Assembly (NCBI GenBank): GCA_002327985.1
Contig: DCVM01000091.1
Span: 1,070-8,917, forward strand
Reading direction: 5' to 3'
Origin: Syntrophaceae bacterium UBA2188
Lineage (GTDB): Bacteria > Desulfobacterota > BSN033 > UBA1163
DNA length: 7,848 bases
Within the stretch, counting starts at the first letter, position 1. The number at the start of each line of letters is the position of its first letter. Positions 1-5,676 of the stretch are shown here, one piece after another. Below the pieces are notes generated by a model, which saw only the letters and a list, made by a program, of their open reading frames with translations, made no database searches and was not told the DNA's origin. The position numbers were made by a program, and so were the translations under genes.

Positions 1-513
1 CAAGCGGTAAAAAGAGGTATGAAGATTTACTCTGAATTTTTAAGCTATGCCATTGGAGGAGAGGCTTATCACATGACGGCGCCTGAACCCACTGGCATCA
101 GGGAAGCCCGCATCATGAGGGAGGCCATTGAAGAAAGTGAGATGACCCCTTGTGAGGTGGATTATATCAATGCCCATGGAACCGGCACACCGCTCAATGA
201 TAAGGTTGAAACGCTTTCCATAAAAAATGTTTTTGAAAAGAGAGCCTATAAAATTCCCATCAGTTCCATTAAATCAATGGTGGGTCATTGTCTGGGTTCT
301 GCAGGAGCCATCGAGGGGGTCGCATCAATCCTCTCGATACTTTATCAGTTTGTTCCTCCAACCCTTAATCACCAGGAGGGAGATGAGGATTGTGATCTCA
401 ATTATGTTCCAGGGAAATCCCGTGAGATGAAGGTGGAGGTCGTGCTTTCCAATTCCTTTGCCTTTGGGGGGAACTGCACCACTCTCGTATTTAGGAAATT
501 CAAAGAACCCTAA
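1..513 (+). CDS. Beta-ketoacyl-ACP synthase II (FabF-like), C-terminal part, truncated by window edge
   Basis: This is the C-terminal half of a thiolase-fold condensing enzyme that extends a growing acyl chain on acyl carrier protein with malonyl-ACP, in the cytoplasm. The frame is open from the first base, so the gene starts upstream; the ATG at 19 is internal. Two of the three catalytic residues are visible: the first His in NAHGTGT (codon 175-177) and the second His in KSMVGH (codon 286-288), with the conserved Lys at 271-273. The active-site Cys lies outside the window. The AYHMTAPEP segment and the final DLNYVP and NSFAFGG blocks are typical of KAS II. The end is slightly unusual: GGNCTTLVF stands where FabF usually has GGTNxxLVF. 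It could therefore be a paralogue used for a special lipid or polyene rather than the housekeeping FabF. The family is certain; the exact role is not. Confidence 0.9.
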   Translation, partial: QAVKRGMKIYSEFLSYAIGGEAYHMTAPEPTGIREARIMREAIEESEMTPCEVDYINAHGTGTPLNDKVETLSIKNVFEKRAYKIPISSIKSMVGHCLGSAGAIEGVASILSILYQFVPPTLNHQEGDEDCDLNYVPGKSREMKVEVVLSNSFAFGGNCTTLVFRKFKEP

Positions 514-563
514 AACTCTGACTGATGATTTATGACTAATCGTTGATGAATAGGAGATAGGCG
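514..563 (+). promoter_or_regulatory. Short spacer before icd with Shine-Dalgarno and small imperfect repeats
   Basis: The 50-nt gap between the condensing enzyme and icd carries a clear ribosome binding site, AGGAGA at 552-557, six nt before the icd ATG at 564. Upstream of it is an AT-rich stretch in which TGACTgAT and TGACTaAT recur as short imperfect direct repeats, with further TTGATGA/TGATGAT words. I see no convincing promoter or terminator, so icd may be co-transcribed with the upstream gene. Confidence 0.45.
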
Positions 564-1781
564 ATGACGGGAGAAAAAATTCAATATACTGCTGACGGAA
601 AGATCAATGTTCCCGACCAACCCATCATTCCCTATATTGAAGGAGATGGAGTAGGGCCGGATATCTGGAAGGCATCGGTGCGAGTGTTCGATACGGCTGT
701 GGAAAAATGCTATGGATCCAGAAAAAAGATACATTGGCTCGAAGTGTATGCGGGAGAAAAAGCCTTTCAATTGAAGAAGGAATGGGCTCCTGAAGAAACA
801 ATTGAGATGATTCGAGAATACAAAGTCGGTATCAAAGGTCCACTCACCACTCCTGTGGGGGGAGGGATTCGGAGCATCAATGTCTTACTCCGGCAACGAC
901 TCGATCTCTATGCCTGCATCCGGCCGGTTACCTACATTCTGGGAACACCGAGTCCATTGAAGCATCCTGAAAAAGTGGACATGGTCGTCTTTCGGGAAAA
1001 TACGGAAGATGTCTATGCCGGGATTGAGTGGAGAGAGGGATCACCCGAAGTCTTGAGACTAAGGGATTTCCTCGAAAAGGAACTGGGAAAGAGAATCCGG
1101 GAAGATTCAGGAATCGGGATTAAGCCCATCAGCCGTTTTGGAACAAAACGTCTGGTTCGGATGGCCCTTCACCATGCACTCACTCATGGCCGAAAGAGTG
1201 TCACCCTGGTTCATAAGGGAAACATTATGAAATTCACTGAAGGAGCGTTTCGTGATTGGGGATATGAGGTCGCGAAAGAAGAATTTGGAGAAAAGGTTCT
1301 GATCGAGAGTGAATGGGGTGATCAGAAAGTAACGAATCTTCCTGAAGGGAAGATCGTTCTCAAAGATCGGATTGCAGATGCCATGTTTCAACAGATTCTG
1401 TTAAGGCCTGAGGAATATGATGTGCTGGCGATGCCCAACCTCAATGGAGACTATATGTCTGATGCTCTGGCAGCCCAGGTGGGAGGCTTGGGCATGGCGC
1501 CCGGAGCCAACATTGGAGATCAGGCCGCTGTCTTTGAAGCCACTCATGGAACCGCACCCAAATATGCGAATCAGGATGTGATCAACCCAGGGTCCCTTAT
1601 CCTTTCCGGGGCAATGATGTTCGATTATCTGGGATGGAATGAGGCAGGACAAAGAATCGCGAGAGCCCTCGAGAAGACCATTTCGAGAAAAACCGTCACC
1701 TATGATCTGGCTCGGCAGATGAGAGGTGCAAAGAAAGTGAAATGCTCTGAATTTGCCTCCGCACTCATTGAAAATCTTTGA
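564..1781 (+). CDS. icd: Isocitrate dehydrogenase, NADP-dependent
   Basis: It catalyses oxidative decarboxylation of isocitrate to 2-oxoglutarate with NADP+ in the cytoplasm, as a homodimer in this family. At 405 residues it is close to the E. coli enzyme (416) and collinear with it throughout. Visible motifs are IEGDGVGPDI (26-34), GGGIRSINVLLRQ (99-111) with the substrate-binding and phosphorylatable Ser at 104 and arginines 110, 120 and 144, and FRENTEDVYAG (143-153) with Tyr151. Also present are Lys218 and the metal-binding aspartates 296 and 300 in NLNGDYMSD. NADP preference is indicated by Lys333-Tyr334 in HGTAPKYA plus Tyr380 and Arg384, the equivalents of the E. coli 2'-phosphate contacts. 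The start is supported by AGGAGA six nt upstream. It runs convergent to the dehydrogenase gene ending at 1798. Its product is the substrate of the Kor enzyme encoded 2.5 kb downstream. Confidence 0.96.
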   Translation: MTGEKIQYTADGKINVPDQPIIPYIEGDGVGPDIWKASVRVFDTAVEKCYGSRKKIHWLEVYAGEKAFQLKKEWAPEETIEMIREYKVGIKGPLTTPVGGGIRSINVLLRQRLDLYACIRPVTYILGTPSPLKHPEKVDMVVFRENTEDVYAGIEWREGSPEVLRLRDFLEKELGKRIREDSGIGIKPISRFGTKRLVRMALHHALTHGRKSVTLVHKGNIMKFTEGAFRDWGYEVAKEEFGEKVLIESEWGDQKVTNLPEGKIVLKDRIADAMFQQILLRPEEYDVLAMPNLNGDYMSDALAAQVGGLGMAPGANIGDQAAVFEATHGTAPKYANQDVINPGSLILSGAMMFDYLGWNEAGQRIARALEKTISRKTVTYDLARQMRGAKKVKCSEFASALIENL

Positions 1782-1794
1782 CAGCCCTTCCAAC

Positions 1795-1804
1795 CAATTA
1801 ATTG
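1795..1804. other. 10-bp perfect palindrome at the convergent gene ends
   Basis: CAATTAATTG reads the same on both strands and includes the stop codon of the minus-strand dehydrogenase gene, 13 nt after the icd stop. It is too short and AT-rich to be a rho-independent terminator, and no GC-rich stem with a T-run is visible in the 16-nt convergent gap. Transcripts of the two genes probably overlap at their 3' ends. Confidence 0.3.
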
Positions 1805-3177
1805 CCCAATGCCATTTTCCCAGGATTGAGGATATTATGAGGATCAAATAATTTCTTAATGGCCCGCATCCAGTCCATTCTAACTGGATCATGTTCGAGA
1901 GACATATAAGGGGCCTTCGCTAAGCCAATTCCATGTTCTCCACTCAGGGTTCCCCCTAATTGACAGGTGAGTTTAAAAATCTCCTCCACCGCTTTGTGGA
2001 GTCTCTCAACCTGATCCGGGTCGGAACGGTCATACATAATTCGAGGATGAAGGTTTCCATCTCCAGCATGGCCAAAGATCACAAAAGGCAAGCCATAGTG
2101 ATGGAGAATATTCGATATCCCTTTGATGAGATCGACGATTTTTGAGAGGGGAACGGTTACGTCTTCCGAGACATTATGAGTTCGAAGTTGGGCAGCAACG
2201 CTTCCAATCGACTTGCGAATCTTCCATAAGGCCTCCGCTTCTTTCTTGGATTCCCCCATCCGGATCTCTGTTGCATGATTCTTCTTCAACACCTCAATCA
2301 CCTTATCCATTTGGAACGAAGTCTCTGCCTCGGTGTACCCATCCGTTTCAACCAAAATCATGGCTGCGACATAAGGAAGGTCCATTCTCCCCTGCTCTCT
2401 GAGAACATGGATGGTGTTTTCATCCAGTAACTCGAGGACACTTGGAAGAATTCCAGATTGCATGATCTCGATGACCGATTGCCCGGCATCGCTGAGATTG
2501 GAAAATGAGCCTAAGCTTGTCTTCGTTTCTATGGGTTTGGGGTTAATTTTGAGAGCGATCTCTGTGATTACACCCAAGGTTCCTTCAGAGCCAACAAAGA
2601 GGCGAGTCAAATCGAAACCGGAGGCAGATTTGATACATCCTGACCCTGTCCTGATCACTTGCCCATTTGGCAGGACCACCTCCAATCCTAAAACATAATC
2701 ACGCGTCGTTCCGTATTTCGCTCCTCGGATTCCTCCTGCATTGGTGGCCACATTTCCACCCAACGTACACACACTGCTGCTGGAGGGATCGGGAGGAAAG
2801 AAAAAACCATGGGGAGCGAGAACATTTTCAAGATCGGCATAGACCACTCCGGGTTCTACGATGACTTGACGATCGGCAATCCGAATTTCAAGAATTCGGT
2901 TCATCTTGCACAGATCCATCATTAGCCCACCGCAAGCTGGAACCGCTCCTCCGGACAGCCCAGTTCCTGCCCCTCGAGGGGTGATCGGAAAGCGGTGTGC
3001 ATTGGCCAAAAGCAGTATCTGGGAGACCTGCTCTGTGCGAATGGGCCAAACAGCCACCTCCGGCCGATGGTCATGGTCTGAGGCATCATAGGAATAGGGA
3101 ATCAACTCGATCAAATCATCGGTAAAGTTCTCCGAGCCCACGATTTCCATCAAAGCCTGTTTTATATGGTCCTCCAT
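1798..3177 (-). CDS. glcD: GlcD-like FAD-dependent 2-hydroxyacid dehydrogenase (glycolate/D-lactate type)
   Basis: This flavoenzyme oxidises a 2-hydroxyacid to the 2-oxoacid; it belongs to the FAD_binding_4 plus FAD-oxidase C-terminal family. The FAD domain spans about residues 35-215, with PRGAGTGLSGG (67-77), PDPSSSS followed by LGGNVATNAGG (129-149) and GSEGTLGVITEI (196-207). The substrate domain carries GHAGDGNLHP (369-378) and LSGEHGIG (411-418), whose His370, His377 and Glu414 match the metal-site pattern of the family, then NILNPGK near the C-terminus. The length of 459 is usual for GlcD or LctD; there is no fused iron-sulfur domain and no signal peptide. The start is supported by AGGAG (3184-3188) six nt before the ATG. 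No GlcE, GlcF or EtfAB gene is adjacent, so the electron acceptor is unknown. Glycolate and D-lactate are the likeliest substrates; D-2-hydroxyglutarate cannot be excluded. The divergent FCD-GntR gene probably regulates it. Confidence 0.88.
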   Translation of the reverse strand: MEDHIKQALMEIVGSENFTDDLIELIPYSYDASDHDHRPEVAVWPIRTEQVSQILLLANAHRFPITPRGAGTGLSGGAVPACGGLMMDLCKMNRILEIRIADRQVIVEPGVVYADLENVLAPHGFFFPPDPSSSSVCTLGGNVATNAGGIRGAKYGTTRDYVLGLEVVLPNGQVIRTGSGCIKSASGFDLTRLFVGSEGTLGVITEIALKINPKPIETKTSLGSFSNLSDAGQSVIEIMQSGILPSVLELLDENTIHVLREQGRMDLPYVAAMILVETDGYTEAETSFQMDKVIEVLKKNHATEIRMGESKKEAEALWKIRKSIGSVAAQLRTHNVSEDVTVPLSKIVDLIKGISNILHHYGLPFVIFGHAGDGNLHPRIMYDRSDPDQVERLHKAVEEIFKLTCQLGGTLSGEHGIGLAKAPYMSLEHDPVRMDWMRAIKKLFDPHNILNPGKMALGN

Positions 3178-3281
3178 TCCTCACTCCTGCTCTTTGTTCC
3201 CCCTTTGATCCAAAGCAACAGATTTACTAAAAGGTTTACTGAGTGTCCCACCGGTCCTCAGCATATGTTAGCATATTTTGA

Positions 3282-3296
3282 TATTGTATAACAATA
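3282..3296. promoter_or_regulatory. FadR/FCD-type GntR operator (15-nt palindrome)
   Basis: Six-base arms TATTGT and ACAATA flank a 3-nt centre (ATA). The core TTGTATAACAA fits the consensus of operators bound by FadR-subfamily GntR proteins, T-N-G-T-N3-A-C-N-A, at every fixed position. It lies between two divergent genes, one of which encodes exactly such a regulator, about 48 nt before that gene's preferred start codon. Autoregulation and control of the dehydrogenase are the natural reading. Binding has not been shown; the match and the location are what is seen. Confidence 0.7.
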
Positions 3297-3330
3297 CTAT
3301 TTCTTCTTGACAGCTTTCCGCCATTATGGT

Positions 3331-3336
3331 AGGGAG
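3331..3336 (+). promoter_or_regulatory. Shine-Dalgarno that sets the GntR regulator start
   Basis: AGGGAG lies seven nt before the in-frame ATG at 3344. The earlier in-frame ATG at 3326 sits upstream of this site and has only a pyrimidine-rich stretch before it. The start at 3344 is therefore preferred. Confidence 0.65.
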
Positions 3337-3343
3337 AATTGAA

Positions 3344-4072
3344 ATGGGCCAATTTCGCACCAAAAAGAAGTTCAAAAGGGCATCCGGACTTTCAGAACAA
3401 GTCGCCGAGTTTTTGGTTTCGGAGATCCATAAAGGGAATCTCAGACCAGGGGAGAGGTTACCTTCTGAACCGGTGTTATCGAAAGACCTCGGTGTCAGCC
3501 GAACCGTCATTCGGGAAGCCTTTGCCCGCCTTAAACAAGATGGTTTCTTGGATTCTAAGCAATGGGTGGGAGCCAGGGTAGCCGAACCTGGAAAGCAGCG
3601 TCCATTTCGTCTGGAAGATCTGAATGAGATAAGTTTGGCGGAACTTTCTTATCTTTATGAACTCCGTGTCATCCTGGAGGGGAACGCGGCAGCCTTAGCT
3701 GCCAAACGGCGGAAAGAAAAGGATCTAAAGGATCTCAAGGAGGTTCTGGAGCGGATGGATCAAACAGTGAAAGAAAGGAAGGATGGGACATATCCTGATG
3801 TCGAATTTCATCAAATGATTGCAAGGGCTACCGCCAATCCTTATCTTCAGGACTTGATGCGTTTTTTAAACGATAGGCTCAAGGAAGTGATCCGGAGGGC
3901 GAGAGACCATTCGAGCTACCGTCCAAGTTTGCCCCAGGCGGTTCAGCAGGAACATGTGGCCATTTTTGATGCGATTTCTTCTGGTAATCCTGCGAAAGCG
4001 CAGACGAAGGCGCTCGCCCATCTCAGAAATGCTGCCAAACGTCTGGGGATTAACCTGGATCAAACGGATTAG
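3344..4072 (+). CDS. GntR-family transcriptional regulator, FadR subfamily with FCD domain
   Basis: This is a DNA-binding repressor or activator, 242 residues from the preferred start at 3344 (248 if the ATG at 3326 is used). The winged helix-turn-helix spans about residues 15-80, with the signature RPGERLPSEPVLSKDLGVSR and then TVIREAFARL (34-63). The all-helical FCD ligand domain covers about 100-232. All four expected metal ligands of the domain are present: Asp152 and His156 (DVEFH), His204 (QEHVAIFDAI) and His226 (AHLR). FCD proteins with this pocket usually sense small carboxylic acids through a bound metal. The gene diverges from the GlcD-like dehydrogenase, like E. coli glcC from glcD, and a consensus operator lies between them. 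Its effector is therefore probably glycolate, lactate or a related 2-hydroxy- or 2-oxoacid. Whether it also controls the downstream kor operon is open; no second copy of the operator was found upstream of korD. Confidence 0.9.
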   Translation: MGQFRTKKKFKRASGLSEQVAEFLVSEIHKGNLRPGERLPSEPVLSKDLGVSRTVIREAFARLKQDGFLDSKQWVGARVAEPGKQRPFRLEDLNEISLAELSYLYELRVILEGNAAALAAKRRKEKDLKDLKEVLERMDQTVKERKDGTYPDVEFHQMIARATANPYLQDLMRFLNDRLKEVIRRARDHSSYRPSLPQAVQQEHVAIFDAISSGNPAKAQTKALAHLRNAAKRLGINLDQTD

Positions 4073-4084
4073 AAAGGTTTCATC

Positions 4085-4122
4085 AAAAGCGTCGCCAGAA
4101 AGTCGTTTGGAGGTACGCTTTT
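4085..4122 (+). terminator. Possible weak terminator hairpin after the GntR regulator gene
   Basis: AAAAGCGT (4085-4092) is the exact reverse complement of ACGCTTTT (4115-4122), giving an 8-bp stem with a 22-nt loop, starting 13 nt after the regulator's stop. The stem is AT-rich at its base, the loop is long, and only four T residues end the 3' arm. It is a candidate terminator at best and could be a regulatory repeat instead. Confidence 0.3.
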
Positions 4123-4138
4123 AAGAAGAATGATGCCT

Positions 4139-4167
4139 ATTCAGGAATACCAAGTCGTGGCCTGAAT
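4139..4167. repeat. Inverted repeat just upstream of the kor promoter
   Basis: ATTCAGG (4139-4145) pairs perfectly with CCTGAAT (4161-4167). Inside, CCA (4150-4152) can pair with TGG (4158-4160), extending the stem past a 4-nt bulge. It ends 8 nt before the TTGACA box at 4176. That position suits a regulator-binding site, or the hairpin of a terminator for the preceding gene; the nearest T-run is too far away for a classical terminator. Confidence 0.35.
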
Positions 4168-4175
4168 GAAAACCT

Positions 4176-4205
4176 TTGACAATTTTTTTATTTTTCATTT
4201 ATAAA
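4176..4205 (+). promoter_or_regulatory. Sigma70-like promoter for the kor operon
   Basis: A perfect -35 box TTGACA (4176-4181) is followed by an 18-nt, almost pure A/T spacer with long T-runs and a near-perfect -10 box TATAAA (4200-4205). Transcription would begin near 4212, giving a leader of about 57 nt before korD. This is the best promoter-like sequence in the window and it stands directly before a five-gene co-directional cluster. Confidence 0.65.
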
Positions 4206-4268
4206 TAGATGAAACAAATCTAATGAACCATTCCTTCCCATGGAAGAAAGTTCAATGGGGAGCCTTTC

Positions 4269-4577
4269 ATGGTCGAGACAAAAAAGAAGAGGGAAACACC
4301 GAAGATCGATATCTATAAGGCCTGGTGCAAGGCGTGCGGGATCTGTGTGGCTTTCTGTCCGACTGGTGTTTTAGCCAAAGATGAGGCAGGGTACCCTTTT
4401 GTGAAGGATATAGAGAAATGTATTAACTGCGGATGGTGCGAGATCCGGTGTCCGGATTTTGCGATCACCGTTGAGAAGAAAACGAAGGGTAAAAGGATTT
4501 TAGAGGAAAAAGGTGAAGCGGCAGAGTCAAAAGAAGAAGAAATTTCCCCGGAAAGAATTGTTGCTTCAGGGCAATGA
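4269..4577 (+). CDS. korD: 2-oxoglutarate:ferredoxin oxidoreductase, delta (ferredoxin-like) subunit
   Basis: This small iron-sulfur subunit passes electrons between the TPP centre of the Kor complex and soluble ferredoxin. The 102 residues contain two complete [4Fe-4S] motifs of the form CxxCxxCxxxCP: Cys20, 23, 26 and 30, and Cys51, 54, 57 and 61. This is a typical bacterial-type two-cluster ferredoxin fold between a basic N-terminus and a charged tail (about 70-102) rich in Lys and Glu. The start is supported by GGGGAG (4257-4262), six nt upstream. It is the first gene of korDABC, and its 3' end overlaps the annotated start of korA by 65 nt in another frame. The same subunit type occurs in pyruvate and branched-chain 2-oxoacid oxidoreductases; the assignment to Kor rests on its partner subunits. 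Confidence 0.9.
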   Translation: MVETKKKRETPKIDIYKAWCKACGICVAFCPTGVLAKDEAGYPFVKDIEKCINCGWCEIRCPDFAITVEKKTKGKRILEEKGEAAESKEEEISPERIVASGQ

Positions 4578-5676
4578 GGCAGTCGTGGAGGGAGCCCTCC
4601 GAGCAGGTTGCCGTTTCTTTGCGGGTTATCCGATTACTCCTGCTACAGAAATTTCTGAGATCCTATCCGTAAAACTTCCTCAAGTCGAAGGAACGTTCAT
4701 CCAGATGGAGGATGAGATTGCGAGCCTGGGTGCCGTGGTGGGTGCTTCTCTGGCAGGGGTGAAGTCCATGACGGCGACCAGTGGGCCAGGATTTTCTCTG
4801 ATGCAGGAAAACTTAGGTTTTGCCATCATTGCGGAGGTTCCTTGTGTCATTGTCAATGTCATGCGGGGGGGGCCGAGCACAGGACTTCCGACCTTTCCCT
4901 CTCAAAGTGATGTGATGCAGGCACGGTGGGGAACCCATGGAGATCACCCGGCCATTGTTCTCTCGGCTTCCACGGTCCGGGAATGTTATGACATGACCAT
5001 CAAGGCCTTCAATCTCTCCGAAAGATTTCGGACACCCGTTGTCTTATTGATCGATGAGGTGGTCGGTCATATGAGAGAAAAGATGATCCTTTCGGAAGGA
5101 GAAGAGGTAGAGATTTTCAATCGGGTCAAACCCACCGTCCCTCCGGAGTGGTATATCCCTTATGAGGATACCCCCAGTGGTATTCCGGCCATGGCCAATT
5201 TTGGGGAAGGCTATCGGTACCATGTCACCGGTTTGACTCATGACGTTCGAGGTTTTCCCACATCGAGGCCGGATGAGATCGGTCCCTTTATCGCTAGGCT
5301 TCACCGGAAAATCAGCCAGCATTTTTCAGAGATTCAAATGACCGAATTTTTTCAAAACGAAGATGCGGAGATCACGATCGTTGCCTACGGATGCGTGGCC
5401 CGATCGGCCAAGAGAGCCGTGTTCGAATTGAGAGAAAAGGGTTTCAAGGTAGGACTCCTCAAGCTGGTGACGATTTGGCCCTTTGTGAGGTCTGCCGTAG
5501 AGAAAGTCCTACAGACCTCGAAGATCCTGCTTGTTCCTGAGATGAATATGGGTCAGATCTCTCGTGAAGTGAAGCGCGTCAACCGAGGAATGGCTAAGGT
5601 GTTCACCCTGAATAAGGTTGATGGAACGATCATCACTCCTGAAGAGATCGTGAATCGAATCATGGAGGTTTCGTGA
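4513..5676 (+). CDS. korA: 2-oxoglutarate:ferredoxin oxidoreductase, alpha subunit
   Basis: This subunit carries the pyrimidine-binding and transketolase C-like domains of the CoA-dependent 2-oxoacid:ferredoxin oxidoreductase that interconverts 2-oxoglutarate and succinyl-CoA. The N-terminal domain (about 17-215) shows LLLQGNEAVVEGALRAGC, AGYPITPATEI (37-47), EDEIASLGAVVGASLAG (66-82), TATSGPGFSLMQE (87-99) and GGPSTGLPT (119-127). The C-terminal domain (about 285-385) shows TIVAYGCVARSAKRAV and VPEMNMGQI. The length of 387 is normal for Kor alpha without fusion to the gamma domain. The start is uncertain. GTG at 4513 has GAGG (4503-4506) six nt upstream but lies 65 nt inside korD and adds a Lys-rich leader. 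TTG at 4558 or 4561, the latter five nt after GGAAAG, would give a family-typical N-terminus starting near the LLLQGNEA block. The stop overlaps the korB start. Confidence 0.92.
   Translation: MKRQSQKKKKFPRKELLLQGNEAVVEGALRAGCRFFAGYPITPATEISEILSVKLPQVEGTFIQMEDEIASLGAVVGASLAGVKSMTATSGPGFSLMQENLGFAIIAEVPCVIVNVMRGGPSTGLPTFPSQSDVMQARWGTHGDHPAIVLSASTVRECYDMTIKAFNLSERFRTPVVLLIDEVVGHMREKMILSEGEEVEIFNRVKPTVPPEWYIPYEDTPSGIPAMANFGEGYRYHVTGLTHDVRGFPTSRPDEIGPFIARLHRKISQHFSEIQMTEFFQNEDAEITIVAYGCVARSAKRAVFELREKGFKVGLLKLVTIWPFVRSAVEKVLQTSKILLVPEMNMGQISREVKRVNRGMAKVFTLNKVDGTIITPEEIVNRIMEVS
5664..5668 (+). promoter_or_regulatory. Shine-Dalgarno that sets the korB start
   Basis: GGAGG inside the end of korA lies seven nt before ATG 5676 but only four nt before the alternative GTG at 5673. 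The spacing favours the ATG, which shares one base with the korA stop codon (TGATG). This indicates translational coupling of the alpha and beta subunits. Confidence 0.6.

Larger units (their letters stand above)
3178..3343. promoter_or_regulatory. Divergent intergenic control region between the dehydrogenase and GntR-family genes
   Basis: This AT-rich region separates the minus-strand dehydrogenase from the plus-strand regulator and should hold promoters for both. It contains the 15-nt operator-like palindrome at 3282-3296. It also has AGCATAT twice (3260-3266 and 3270-3276), exactly one helical turn apart, and within these an ATATG-TTAG-CATAT inverted repeat (3263-3276). On the minus strand, TTGTTA (3294-3289) and TAACAT (3270-3265) with an 18-nt spacer form a weak candidate promoter for the dehydrogenase gene; its -35 box would lie inside the palindrome. 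A TTGACA at 3307-3312 on the plus strand has no acceptable -10 partner before the start codon. Promoter positions are inference. Confidence 0.5.

Noticed and set aside
1401..1892. Minus-strand open frame of 163 codons across the icd 3' end
   Set aside because: It lies antisense to highly conserved icd sequence and into the dehydrogenase gene, has no ribosome binding site of note, and its translation resembles no family.
2142..2698. Plus-strand open frames opposite the dehydrogenase gene
   Set aside because: They are antisense to conserved FAD-binding and substrate-domain codons; the translations are low-complexity and unlike real proteins.
3307..3312. TTGACA as the -35 box of a regulator promoter
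   Set aside because: No acceptable -10 hexamer occurs 15-19 nt further on, and the transcript would begin at or inside the start codon.
3326..3343. Upstream ATG of the GntR regulator as the true start
   Set aside because: The only good Shine-Dalgarno (3331-3336) lies downstream of this ATG and is correctly spaced for the ATG at 3344.
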